Of a stretch of DNA of 25,389 nt, positions 13,716 through 20,290 are shown piece after piece; position 1 is the first letter of the stretch, and each line of letters starts with the position of its first letter. The position numbers were made by a program, and so were the translations under genes. The notes beneath the pieces were generated by a model. The model was not told where the DNA came from. It worked only from the letters and a program-made list of their open reading frames with translations, and made no database searches. The DNA is from a virus, in IMG/VR virus record IMGVR_UViG_3300042905_003842, positions 1 through 25,389 of that record. The stretch is one strand, 5' to 3'.

Positions 13716-14569
13716 GCAGACTCCTCCTTGAGTTTGAGTTTCTGTGCAAGCGCGGCGACCTCCTTTGGTCGCCGGTACGGGGCTGGCTGGTACTGGTCCT
13801 TCCAAGCCACAGGCTTCGGCCGTTCGTCTGGTCGATTGCCTGCCTGACGATGCGTGCCACCCCGGTCTTGGCACTTACTTAGCCAGACCGTAGTGAGCCA
13901 TCTACGCCAGTTCGATTTCCGTGCCTTCTTCGGGTTCGCCTTCAGCCACTGAGTGGCCTTAGCGAGTTCGACGGGAAGGTCAGCCGCCGGGTAAGCCTGT
14001 GACCATTCCGCACGGTCAGCGTCGGTGATGCCCTCCCAACCGTTTTCCGCAGACCACCGAAGCGGATCGGCCGGCTTCGAGCCAGACCGCGAAGCGGGCT
14101 TGCTCGGAGCACTCAAAGGATTAGAGGTAGAAGGAAGACAAGAAGAAGGATTAAAGGCGCAAGAAGCCGGGGGATTTCCCGGCTCCAGCGCCGGATTTCC
14201 CGGTTTTCCGTTTGGCTCTGGGAAAACGATGATTTCCGCCGATTCATCGGGTGGCGGCAGCCCTTCGTCACGCTCGTCGGGGTGACACCGCTGATGCTCC
14301 CCGAAAGTCGGGATCTCGAGCACCTTCACGTCGCCCGATTCGTAGGCTCGGACGAAGCCCCTATCGGCCAGCTGCTTTAGCAGGCCGAGTATGTCGCAGT
14401 TGTCGTACGGAAACAGTTCCGCTTTGATACGCAGCGGGCGGAACTCCATTCGCCCCTGGCTGTCGGCCAGCGTCCAGAGCCCGACGAAAAGCAGGCGTGC
14501 CATCGGATCGCACTCTGCCAAATATTCGTTCTTGAAGAACGACGGTTTAATGCTGCGGGTTCGGGCCAT
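13712..14569 (-). CDS. phage replication initiation protein (winged helix)
   Basis: This 285-residue protein begins ARTRSIKPSFFKNEYLAECD, then ARLLFVGLWTLADSQGRMEF and a winged-helix-like stretch with ELFPYDNCDILGLLKQLADR, a pattern familiar from phage replication proteins (lambda O / DnaD-like organisers). A Ser/Pro-rich linker (about 110-165) leads to a C-terminal domain with LKANPKKARKSNWRRWLTTV followed by WLSKCQDRG, often seen in this family. It probably binds the origin and recruits the helicase loader. GGAGG lies six bases before ATG 14569. It overlaps the PAPS-reductase-like gene by 23 bases. I see no iteron array inside the gene. Confidence 0.8.
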   Translation of the reverse strand: MARTRSIKPSFFKNEYLAECDPMARLLFVGLWTLADSQGRMEFRPLRIKAELFPYDNCDILGLLKQLADRGFVRAYESGDVKVLEIPTFGEHQRCHPDERDEGLPPPDESAEIIVFPEPNGKPGNPALEPGNPPASCAFNPSSCLPSTSNPLSAPSKPASRSGSKPADPLRWSAENGWEGITDADRAEWSQAYPAADLPVELAKATQWLKANPKKARKSNWRRWLTTVWLSKCQDRGGTHRQAGNRPDERPKPVAWKDQYQPAPYRRPKEVAALAQKLKLKEESA

Positions 14570-15782
14570 CCTTGGCCTCCGGTTCGTAGATTTTCCATTC
14601 CTTCCTGCGGCGCTTCATCAAGTCCATATACCTCTGGTAAGCGGCTGTTTTGGTCGGACTGAATCCGAGCCACCGGCACCAGTAGTCATTCCGCAAAATC
14701 GACTTGGCAATCTTGCGCCAGCTGGGAGCCTTGCCGAGCGTTTCAAGTTTCTTGTCTGCCTCGTTCGGTATCTCGTCTGGGTAGCCCCTTGCCTTCCACC
14801 ACTTCAGGTACACGGCAATCTTGTTTTTGTAGTGCTCGCCCGTTCGCGGCGGCATGGATCCGAGTAGGAACTGAACGTAAGACTTCCATGTATGCCCTTT
14901 TGGGCAAGAGATGTCTCCCTTGCCCAAGACGTTGCCGCGTTCATTCCCGTACAGCGCCCCGGTGTTAGCGCCAGCCACTCGCTCTACAAGCTTCCCCCAC
15001 ATCTCGGGCTCGACAACTTGATACAGCCACAGGCTCTGCCTCTGCGTGTCACCAAAGGGCTCGCAGATACGCATCTGGTGAATGGTCATTCCCGCCTGGT
15101 GCATGCGGTCATACAGCGGGTTGTATGTAGTCCGCGACTTTGCGGCGTACGTCCAGATGTCTTCCGTCTGCCAGTCGTAAATCGGGTAGACGTTCCAGCA
15201 GTCGTCAACCACGTTTGTGGTGTACGGCTTGCCATCCAGCATCGGCTTGTCTCTGGCAACAGTCCGGAAACGGTTCAAGCTTTCCTGCGTTCGGATTCCA
15301 ACAAAACAAGCCGTCCGCTTTCCGCGCCCGTACCACTGGGCGAACAGCGGAACAAACTCCTCAAACATCATGTTGGGGACATAGAAATCAAAGAAATCAC
15401 CCCGCTTGATTGAGATGTCTTCCTTGTCGCGAACCCACGTCTTGTTTTCGTCCCACGCGATCCATTCCGGCTCATGCTGGGAACAGCCATTCCAAGTCGT
15501 CATTGGTATTGCAACCCAATACGGCTCGATCCACTTGGCGTACTCGTCAAACATCTTGCGGGCATGGCGGATTGTCATCGTGAACTGACATTCCCAGTCG
15601 ATGAAAAGCACACCGATTGTCTGATCTCTTTTTTTTGCCTCCTCCATGACAAGGTGCATCATCGCCGTAGAGTCTTTGCCCGCACTAAAAGAGCAGTAGA
15701 CGCGTTCGCACGAGTCGAACGCCCACGCGATACGCTCCTTCGCTGCGTCCAACACGTTCTTTTCCAACATGCGTTTAGGCAT
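14547..15782 (-). CDS. ibrA: PAPS-reductase/DUF3440-like PP-loop enzyme (IbrA-like)
   Basis: This 410-residue protein is of the adenine-nucleotide alpha-hydrolase family. The PP-loop is CSFSAGKDSTAMMHLV (30-45), with DWECQF at 62-67 and CFVGIRTQESLNRFR (159-173). WNVYPIYDWQTEDIW is a PAPS-reductase hallmark, and a long C-terminal DUF3440-like part with WKARGYPDEIP follows. PP-loop enzymes adenylate substrates and some, such as DndC, act in DNA phosphorothioation. IbrA is the bacterial/prophage homologue of similar length. Its start at 15782 has GGAG seven bases upstream and overlaps the GNAT gene by 8 bases. Its partners are the ParB-like gene, an unknown gene and a GNAT gene. The symbol is by similarity; chemistry is unproven. 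Confidence 0.85.
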   Translation of the reverse strand: MPKRMLEKNVLDAAKERIAWAFDSCERVYCSFSAGKDSTAMMHLVMEEAKKRDQTIGVLFIDWECQFTMTIRHARKMFDEYAKWIEPYWVAIPMTTWNGCSQHEPEWIAWDENKTWVRDKEDISIKRGDFFDFYVPNMMFEEFVPLFAQWYGRGKRTACFVGIRTQESLNRFRTVARDKPMLDGKPYTTNVVDDCWNVYPIYDWQTEDIWTYAAKSRTTYNPLYDRMHQAGMTIHQMRICEPFGDTQRQSLWLYQVVEPEMWGKLVERVAGANTGALYGNERGNVLGKGDISCPKGHTWKSYVQFLLGSMPPRTGEHYKNKIAVYLKWWKARGYPDEIPNEADKKLETLGKAPSWRKIAKSILRNDYWCRWLGFSPTKTAAYQRYMDLMKRRRKEWKIYEPEAKDGPNPQH

Positions 15783-16161
15783 CTGGCCGCTCCATCCACA
15801 CAAAGTTCTTAGAAGCTTTTGTTTTCTTGAACCCAGCTTTGGCAAACGCCGGTGCGCTGGCCTTGGTGCACACAGCACGCAGTCTGCCTCCGTGGCTGGC
15901 AACAGCATGCTTCAACAAAGTCGCGAACAACCCCTTCTTCCGGTGCGATTCAACAACAAAACAGTCGGACACAAGCCTCCCGCGGACTGACATCCACCCC
16001 ACAAGCCGCCGGCCATCAAACGCTGTAATCCAAAGCTTGTCGTCGTCGTCATACGGGTGAACCCCAACCTGTCTTGCAATGTTTCTGCTGCCAAATACTG
16101 GACCGAAATGCTTGTAAAAATCCTTGTCAGCCCTGCTCATGTCTCGAATACGAACGCTCAT
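15775..16161 (-). CDS. GNAT-fold acyltransferase of the ParB/PAPS-reductase cassette
   Basis: This 128-residue protein has GNAT elements: LWITAFDGRRLVGWMSVRGR, SDCFVVESHRKKGLFATLLK (motif A, with HRKKGLF in the acetyl-CoA loop) and VCTKASAPAFAKAGFKKTKA (the usual C-terminal GF motif). It lies between the PAPS-reductase-like gene and the unknown gene, overlapping them by 8 and 35 bases. Phage Mu Mom, a DNA adenine-modifying enzyme, has a GNAT-like fold, so a DNA-modifying role is conceivable. That is inference; no Mom-specific motif is claimed. Confidence 0.75.
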   Translation of the reverse strand: MSVRIRDMSRADKDFYKHFGPVFGSRNIARQVGVHPYDDDDKLWITAFDGRRLVGWMSVRGRLVSDCFVVESHRKKGLFATLLKHAVASHGGRLRAVCTKASAPAFAKAGFKKTKASKNFVWMERPDA

Positions 16162-16549
16162 TGAAGGAAAACTCCATCTGGGGGTTTCGTCTGGTGCGGT
16201 ACTTCCACTCGTCTATGACGCGGTCTGCAATCCTGTTGGCCTGCAACCGCTCCGCATCAGTAATCATTCCCCACGCAGCTCGAGTCAAATGCTCTGGAAC
16301 TTGTGCGGCAAAAGCACACGCCGCCTGGCCTAGCCACGCCCGGTTGTTCGGAGGCTCATGTAGGTTCGCCTCGCTCGCATGTTTCCACTCAACAGTGACT
16401 TCCCGCATCGCAGCAGCTAGGCGATTGGCGTCCGACAGCAGCGACGCAGCGGCAGACGCAAGACGCCCCTCGTCTGCAGCGGACACATCCCGATACATGC
16501 CGGCAAGCCAGTCTTCCCATTCCGTGTACGGACGCAGATCAGCCTTCAT
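16127..16549 (-). CDS. unknown protein of the ParB/PAPS-reductase cassette
   Basis: This 140-residue, helical, soluble protein starts MKADLRPYTEWEDWLAGMYR and contains LAAAMREVTVEWKHASEANL, NNRAWLGQAACAFA and VPEHLTRAAWGMITDAERLQ. I recall this arrangement from small phage proteins that lie next to ParB-like and PAPS-reductase-like genes. It has AGAGGA just before its ATG and overlaps the ParB-like gene by 11 bases. No catalytic motif is evident, so it may be a structural or adaptor subunit. Confidence 0.7.
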   Translation of the reverse strand: MKADLRPYTEWEDWLAGMYRDVSAADEGRLASAAASLLSDANRLAAAMREVTVEWKHASEANLHEPPNNRAWLGQAACAFAAQVPEHLTRAAWGMITDAERLQANRIADRVIDEWKYRTRRNPQMEFSFNERSYSRHEQG

Positions 16550-17219
16550 CTAATTCCTCTTCAATTCGCTCCGCTTCCCATGCCTGCGAGAAGTCACGGT
16601 CAGCAAACAGTTCAGCCAGTCCGCTCACTTGGGTCAGCCGAAGCACTTCGTCGGGGTCCATTCCAAGTTCTTTGCCGATCTTCGCGTCGGACCAACGGCG
16701 ACGCTTAAGGTCGATCACGATCTCCGACATCGCATCGACGCGATGCTTGCCGCGGGCGCGGTTATGGCGAATGGTTGCCGCCATTCGGTCGCCCTTGTCG
16801 AGTCGCGTGTTGTTGATCGTCACGACCGGCAGGTAACCGAGCACCCGTCCACGCACGAGATCGCTTTCCTTGCCGACGCGGTGTCGGTGAAAGCCGTCAA
16901 CCACCTCGTGCACGTCCTCTCGCCGCCACGACACAATCGGCTGCGTGTATCCGTCTTCCGTAATGGAGTGCTCAAGCAACTTCATCTCAGGCGGCGCGAC
17001 GCTGTTCGGGTTGTAGTCGTTCGCCTGTACCGTGTCGTTCTTCACCCACAGCACCAGGTCTACTGGCTCGTCTTTGAACGGGCTCGCCTCGTGAAGCATT
17101 CGCCGTGCTTCGTTCAGAAACGCTACGGCGTCGTCCGTCCCAAGCTTGCTGAGTTGTTTGCAGAGTTTCTTGACCTCTGCTGTCATCGCCTTTACTGCCT
17201 CTGGATGCTTCTTCGCCAT
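16539..17219 (-). CDS. ibrB: ParB/IbrB-like N-terminal domain protein
   Basis: This 226-residue protein has the ParB-type core: VLWVKNDTVQANDYNPNSVA, then LLEHSITEDGYTQPIVS, EVVDGFHRHRVG (105-116, comparable to the ParB GHRR box) and ATIRHNRARGKH, with a helix-turn-helix near 178-199. It is like IbrB, the partner of IbrA, which is encoded three genes downstream. ParB-fold domains bind CTP or act as nucleases; which applies is unknown. ATG 17219 is preferred because GGAGG lies seven bases upstream. ATG 17300, in frame, would add 27 residues. Confidence 0.8.
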   Translation of the reverse strand: MAKKHPEAVKAMTAEVKKLCKQLSKLGTDDAVAFLNEARRMLHEASPFKDEPVDLVLWVKNDTVQANDYNPNSVAPPEMKLLEHSITEDGYTQPIVSWRREDVHEVVDGFHRHRVGKESDLVRGRVLGYLPVVTINNTRLDKGDRMAATIRHNRARGKHRVDAMSEIVIDLKRRRWSDAKIGKELGMDPDEVLRLTQVSGLAELFADRDFSQAWEAERIEEELDEG

Positions 17220-17312
17220 GTCGGTGCCTCCGGTTTGGAAATCAAAAACCATCGGCAATTGCATACTGGCTTCGGGCGCTTCGCAAACTTCCTGTTTCAT
17301 TGGCAAAAACCC

Positions 17313-17621
17313 TTACTTTTGCGTAGTTAGAGCTTGATACACCGCCTGCTTCAGCCCGCTGTCTCCGCGAGCCATGCCCGCTTTCTCAATCAGCCCGCCG
17401 CGCTCCATCGCGGCCAAGCGTCGCCACACTGCGTCACGAGTCATGCCGGCCCGCCTCGCGATCTCGTCGCGGTGAGCCGGCCCAGCGGCCAACGCCTCGA
17501 CGATCCGCCGCTCGTGCTCGCCTCGGAACTCGCGGGCCGCGGTGCCGGCGATCTTGCTGGTCACCGGGTCCGTCTTGCGGAAAAGCGGCAGGTCGATCGT
17601 TTCGGTGTAGTAGTCGCTCAT
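17313..17621 (-). CDS. winged-helix DNA-binding protein
   Basis: This 102-residue protein has DLPLFRKTDPVTSKIAGTAA, followed by REFRGEHERRIVEALAAGPA and the helix-turn-helix RDEIARRAGMTRDAVWRRLA, ending MERGGLIEKAGMAR. It is a MarR/winged-helix-like layout known from small phage proteins. AAGGAG lies about eight bases before ATG 17621. It directly precedes the ParB-like cassette, so it may control it; it stops 13 bases before the upstream-most ParB start. Confidence 0.75.
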   Translation of the reverse strand: MSDYYTETIDLPLFRKTDPVTSKIAGTAAREFRGEHERRIVEALAAGPAHRDEIARRAGMTRDAVWRRLAAMERGGLIEKAGMARGDSGLKQAVYQALTTQK

Positions 17622-17647
17622 GGTTCGTCTCCTTGCGACCCGCCGCA

Positions 17648-17674
17648 GCCGGCCCGGCTCATCACCGGACCGGC
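17648..17674. other. strong GC hairpin between two genes
   Basis: GCCGGCCCGG and CCGGACCGGC form a ten-base stem with one mismatch around a seven-base loop. It lies between the stop of the 52-residue secreted peptide and the binding site of the winged-helix gene. No T-run follows on the minus strand, so it may be a partial terminator, an mRNA stabiliser or part of a leader structure. Confidence 0.4.
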
Positions 17675-17693
17675 GCGGCAGGCTCTCACGGGG

Positions 17694-17852
17694 TTATCGG
17701 GCCGGCCTCGGGCGTGGTCGCTTGGGCTTGCAGACACCACCAGGGCAGCCGCCGCGCTCCGTCGCGGCGACCGCCGGAAGTTCCTCCGTGTCGTCGTTCG
17801 CGAACGAGACCGGGCAACACCACAAAGCCATCAACAGCACAATCCATCGCAT
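17694..17852 (-). CDS. 52-residue secreted peptide with cysteines
   Basis: This short ORF begins MRWIVLLMALWCCPVSFAND, a clear signal peptide, probably cut after SFA. The mature part is acidic at first (DDTEELPAVAA), has GGCPGGVCK with two Cys, and ends in a basic Pro/Arg tail (PKRPRPRPAR). AAGGAG lies seven to eight bases before ATG 17852, which strongly supports translation. It sits between the gene ending at 17875 and the winged-helix gene. Function unknown; export to the periplasm is inferred. Confidence 0.65.
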   Translation of the reverse strand: MRWIVLLMALWCCPVSFANDDTEELPAVAATERGGCPGGVCKPKRPRPRPAR

Positions 17853-17874
17853 GACAGGACTCCTTTCCTAAGGG

Positions 17875-18087
17875 TCAAAAACCGAACCGCGCCTCCATGG
17901 CGTTGTCGTACTCGTCCTCACAACCGCGTCGCCGTGCCGCCGCGGCGTAGCCCGGTCGCACCGGCACCGTGTTCTCCGCAGGCACACGGCACGGCTCGAC
18001 CGGCACGATCTGCTCGGCGTCCGCTGGCAGCTGCTCGCGCTGGCGGTGAGCGTCCAGTGCCGGTCTGTCTTGAATTGGCTTGCTCAT
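17875..18087 (-). CDS. hypothetical basic small protein
   Basis: This 70-residue protein is polar, with Pro, Arg and Glu rich in the middle and an ARFGF end. It starts inside an ATGA overlap with the RecT-family gene, so the pair is coupled; small partners of RecT in phages are sometimes accessory recombination proteins. Low complexity makes it hard to classify. Confidence 0.5.
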   Translation of the reverse strand: MSKPIQDRPALDAHRQREQLPADAEQIVPVEPCRVPAENTVPVRPGYAAAARRRGCEDEYDNAMEARFGF

Positions 18088-18761
18088 CTGGCCGCCTCCT
18101 CCGCGGCGATCTCCGCGGCGTCGAACTGCGGCTCGTTCTCCACCTCGTTCACTGTCAGAGCCGGCGTTGTCTGGCGGGCGTACCGCCTGTGCTGAACCGG
18201 CTCGTGGTGCACCGTGACGTTGACGCTCGGACGCATCCGATCCGCCTCGTCAGGGTCCACGATTCCGCTGAACCCGAACGCGTAGCGGATCGCCTGAATG
18301 GTGGCCTTGTGCCGCAGCATCCGGGCCGGCCACTTCTTCCACGGGTCCGTGCCCTGGCGACACTCGCCGAGGTACTCAGTCACCTCGATAGGGTGGCTGC
18401 GATCCTTGCGAAACACGCGTGCCGTAATCGCCACCAGTTGCCCGTTGTCGTCCAACTGGTCCCGGTGCTCGACACCGTCGAACTGCGGGTGGTTGTTCGC
18501 CATCGTGATCCAGCCGTCGATGCCGACGATCGGCTGGATGCCGCCTCCCCGCGTCGGGAAGGCATAGATTTCGCGAGTGACGGGGTTCAACCCGTACTCG
18601 TTGGCCACCAGGAGGAACGCCGCGAACTGCTCGGGCGTTGCCCCCTTGCACCCGCACGTCTCGCGGACAGTCGCCTCAAACGCCTTCGGCTCCATGCCAA
18701 ACTTGCCAGCCATCGTGAGCAGGATGCTTTTGCGGTCCTGCGTGGTTGCAATCTGTGTCAT
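18084..18761 (-). CDS. recT: RecT/Bet-family single-strand annealing protein
   Basis: This 225-residue protein has the RecT/Bet pattern: ATPEQFAAFLLVANEYGLNP, then EIYAFPTRGGGIQPIVGIDG and WITMANNHPQFDGVEHRD, with VEVTEY-type and CRQGTDPWKKWPARMLRHKA elements and FGFSGIVDPDEADR. It pairs complementary single strands during recombination. ATG 18761 is chosen over 18821 because AAGGA lies seven bases upstream. No exonuclease partner (RecE/Exo type) is visible in this window. RusA at 10956-11360 could act on its products. Confidence 0.9.
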   Translation of the reverse strand: MTQIATTQDRKSILLTMAGKFGMEPKAFEATVRETCGCKGATPEQFAAFLLVANEYGLNPVTREIYAFPTRGGGIQPIVGIDGWITMANNHPQFDGVEHRDQLDDNGQLVAITARVFRKDRSHPIEVTEYLGECRQGTDPWKKWPARMLRHKATIQAIRYAFGFSGIVDPDEADRMRPSVNVTVHHEPVQHRRYARQTTPALTVNEVENEPQFDAAEIAAEEAAR

Positions 18762-18835
18762 GCCGTGTCCTTTCGTGTGAAATCCCTCATCCCGCTTCAG
18801 CGTCCTGCCTCCACGGGGCACTACCCTCCGTGAAA

Positions 18836-18850
18836 CCCGGCTCCGCCGGG
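18836..18850 (-). terminator. short hairpin upstream of the RecT gene
   Basis: On the minus strand a six-base stem CCCGGC/GCCGGG with a three-base loop is followed by TTT. It lies between the gene ending at 18862 and the RecT start at 18761. With so short a stem and T-run it would be a weak terminator or attenuator. Confidence 0.35.
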
Positions 18851-18861
18851 GCTCCTATGTG

Positions 18862-19143
18862 TCATGGAAAAACGAACTTGTCGTGCTCGACAACAACCGG
18901 GCCGCAGCGACCAACGCCCGGCACATGGACCGCGACGTGGTACGTCTCAAGGTCAACGCGGTCTGTGACGACGCCGCGGACCAGATCGCCGTCGGCGTCG
19001 CGGAATTGGACGTTCGCCCCCACGTCGAAAACGTGGTACAGCGTGCCCCAGTGAAGTTCTGCCCGCGGCTGCGTCAGAGGCAGAAGCGTTGTCTCTTGCC
19101 AGCCGGCGACGGCCCCGGCGTATTCGCGATCCCCTGCGTCCAT
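18862..19143 (-). CDS. hypothetical protein under palindromic-operator promoter
   Basis: This 93-residue protein has MDAGDREYAGAVAGWQETTL at its start and a C-terminal small beta-barrel-like part (VQFRDADGDLVRGVVTDRV). ATG 19143 has AAAGGA nine bases upstream, and its leader TCACGAAAGGAC closely resembles that of the RecT gene. A promoter with two palindromic sites lies just upstream. The function is unknown; control resembles that of an early or lysogeny-linked gene. Confidence 0.6.
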   Translation of the reverse strand: MDAGDREYAGAVAGWQETTLLPLTQPRAELHWGTLYHVFDVGANVQFRDADGDLVRGVVTDRVDLETYHVAVHVPGVGRCGPVVVEHDKFVFP

Positions 19144-19164
19144 GTCTCGCGTCCTTTCGTGAGA

Positions 19165-19218
19165 TGCCGCCTGCGGTAGTTGCGACAAGCAAGATACCGC
19201 CTGCGGTAGTTCTGTCAA
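19165..19218 (-). promoter_or_regulatory. promoter with two palindromic operators
   Basis: TTGACA (19218-19213) matches the -35 consensus, followed after 16 bases by TATCTT as -10 (19196-19191). The palindrome TACCGCCTGCGGTA (19195-19208) fills the spacer. A second copy with one mismatch (19165-19178) lies exactly 30 bases away, and the unit around it is repeated, so the site looks tandemly duplicated. The -35 overlaps the stop codon of the 23-residue ORF. A repressor bound here would block RNA polymerase. Confidence 0.65.
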
Positions 19219-19286
19219 CTGGAAAGCCCCTCGGCAACGAGCCGAACCAGCACAATGAGAAACTCAACCCATAAATTCACGTTCAT
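19215..19286 (-). CDS. 23-residue hydrophobic micropeptide
   Basis: ATG 19286 has GGGAGG about eight bases upstream. The 23-residue product (MNVNLWVEFLIVLVRLVAEG then LSS) is an amphipathic to transmembrane helix. The strong binding site and defined stop favour translation, but at this length coding is uncertain. It lies between the gene ending at 19369 and the promoter for the 18862-19143 gene. It may be a leader peptide or membrane micropeptide. Confidence 0.35.
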   Translation of the reverse strand: MNVNLWVEFLIVLVRLVAEGLSS

Positions 19287-19318
19287 CGGAATGCCCTCCC
19301 TGGCATTGGTGTAGCCAA

Positions 19319-19352
19319 CCCGCCGCACCGGGCCCGAAGGCGACCCGGCGGG
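19319..19352. terminator. GC-rich stem-loop between small genes
   Basis: CCCGCCG (19319-19325) and CGGCGGG (19346-19352) pair in a seven-base stem around a 20-base loop that itself contains CGGGCCCG. It lies downstream of the 19369-19641 gene and could attenuate transcription. No T-run follows on either strand, so the call is weak. Confidence 0.3.
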
Positions 19353-19368
19353 CGAGCCGACAGGTATC

Positions 19369-19641
19369 TCAGGTCGCCTCGGCCATCCTGGCCGCCTCGC
19401 TGCTAAACCGCCGCTCGAGCTGCACCAGAATGTCCAGCCGCCTGTCGATCGCCGCCCGGTCACGCTCCCACGCGGCGGCGTCGCGGTAGCTGCCAGCGGC
19501 GGGGCGGGCGGCCGTCACCTTCGCAATTAGGTCGCCAAGGCAGCTGGCGATCTCGTTCCACTGGTCAGACACATGGCGGCTGACGGTCAGCCTCGGTGCC
19601 ACGGTCGCCGTCTCGGCCCTCGTTAGGTTCGTCGTCTTCAT
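19369..19641 (-). CDS. hypothetical helical protein under palindromic-operator promoter
   Basis: This 90-residue protein starts MKTTNLTRAETATVAPRLTV and has two long charged helices (ERDRAAIDRRLDILVQLERR), probably a coiled coil. ATG 19641 is chosen over 19665 because AGGAG lies about eight bases before it. A promoter with a palindromic operator lies 54 bases upstream. No family is recognised. Confidence 0.55.
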   Translation of the reverse strand: MKTTNLTRAETATVAPRLTVSRHVSDQWNEIASCLGDLIAKVTAARPAAGSYRDAAAWERDRAAIDRRLDILVQLERRFSSEAARMAEAT

Positions 19642-19694
19642 GGCTCTGTCTCCTGTCGTGTTCAACGTGGCTCACTCGTCCACGTCTGCCAACC

Positions 19695-19723
19695 AACATA
19701 TACCGCTATCGGTAGTTCGTCAA
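19695..19723 (-). promoter_or_regulatory. promoter with palindromic operator
   Basis: TTGACG (19723-19718), a 17-base spacer and TATGTT (19700-19695) form a good sigma-70-like promoter on the minus strand. The spacer holds the palindrome TACCGCTATCGGTA (19701-19714), a variant of the site at the two neighbouring promoters. It should drive the gene at 19369-19641. Confidence 0.65.
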
Positions 19724-19766
19724 GCACAAGAGCAGGAAAAACGAAAACAGGGAATTTTGCCGCGAG

Positions 19767-20009
19767 TTATGCGGTCTTTCGCCGACGCGTCGGCCTAGAG
19801 GGCTTGTCGCCCTTTTTGGCGTTTGAGCGTGTCGTCAGGTTCCGGCGGGCCTCAATGGCGGACTCGCGGCTGACGAGCCAAGCCCGTTCCCCGGCCCGCC
19901 ACCCCTCGAGCTTGCCTTCCCGCAGGAGATGCCGCACCCAGCCGTCCGTGCACCCAATGAGGGCGACGGCCTCTTCAACGGTCAGCCACGTTTTGTCGGG
20001 TGATGCCAC
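19767..20009 (-). CDS. excisionase/MerR-like DNA-binding protein
   Basis: This 80-residue protein has a helix-turn-helix of the excisionase type: TWLTVEEAVALIGCTDGWVR then HLLREGKLEGWRAG and ERAWLVSRESAI, where the second half is the wing-like segment that reads DNA. A Lys/Arg-rich tail follows. It lies next to the divergent integrase, as excisionases do, and could steer excision or repress. GTG 20009 has GGGAGG seven bases upstream; ATG 20015 is only one base from it, but could serve if the mRNA is leaderless. Its own promoter carries the palindrome. Confidence 0.75.
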   Translation of the reverse strand: MASPDKTWLTVEEAVALIGCTDGWVRHLLREGKLEGWRAGERAWLVSRESAIEARRNLTTRSNAKKGDKPSRPTRRRKTA

Positions 20010-20023
20010 GATCATGCCTCCCA

Positions 20024-20051
20024 ATACTACCGCCTGCGGTATCTGCGTCAA
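20024..20051 (-). promoter_or_regulatory. promoter with palindromic operator
   Basis: TTGACG (20051-20046), a 16-base spacer and TAGTAT (20029-20024) sit just before the excisionase-like gene. The palindrome TACCGCCTGCGGTA (20028-20041) fills the spacer and is the same sequence as at 19195-19208. The predicted start of transcription is within a few bases of the start codon, so a very short or absent leader is possible. Confidence 0.6.
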
Positions 20052-20061
20052 ATTGCCTTTG

Positions 20062-20105
20062 CCGGCCCCCCGCCGTACCCTTGGAATAGGGAGGCGGGGT
20101 GCCGG
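20062..20105. repeat. 44-base inverted repeat between divergent genes
   Basis: CCGGCCCCCCGCC (20062-20074) pairs with GGCGGGGTGCCGG (20093-20105), 12 of 13 positions matching, around an 18-base centre that itself has CCC and GGG flanking TTGGAATA. It lies between the excisionase-like promoter and the integrase side. It could be a bidirectional terminator, a protein-binding site or part of attP. The sequence does not decide. Confidence 0.6.
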
Positions 20106-20114
20106 AGAAGTAGA

Positions 20115-20258
20115 ATGGCGGGGGTAGGAATGAACGGAAGGCCAGTGATGACCAACCGTGCACCTGACAACCGTCACGACCACTACAACCGGAACCCTGA
20201 GAGTCAGCGAGAGCCCCCCGAACGCAAATGGATTACCCCCGCAAGAAAGCGAGCGTGA
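20115..20258 (+). CDS. possible 47-residue ORF upstream of integrase
   Basis: ATG 20115 follows GGAG by about seven bases and opens a 47-codon ORF that ends 32 bases before the integrase. The product is very polar and basic (MAGVGMNGRPVMTNRAPDNR at the start, ITPARKRA at the end), with no recognisable domain. It may be a real leader gene or chance in a GC-rich gap. Confidence 0.3.
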   Translation: MAGVGMNGRPVMTNRAPDNRHDHYNRNPESQREPPERKWITPARKRA

Positions 20259-20290
20259 CCTAGCCTTAGGACCACACAGGAACCGCAGCC

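Noticed and set aside
14547-15908. Longer start for the PAPS-reductase-like gene
   Set aside because: The extra 42 residues overlap the GNAT gene and have no family match; 15782 has a good binding site.
17334-18833. Plus-strand ORF of 499 codons
   Set aside because: It runs antisense to the winged-helix, secreted-peptide and RecT genes, has no recognisable motif and is Arg/Pro-rich, as expected of a shadow frame in GC-rich DNA.
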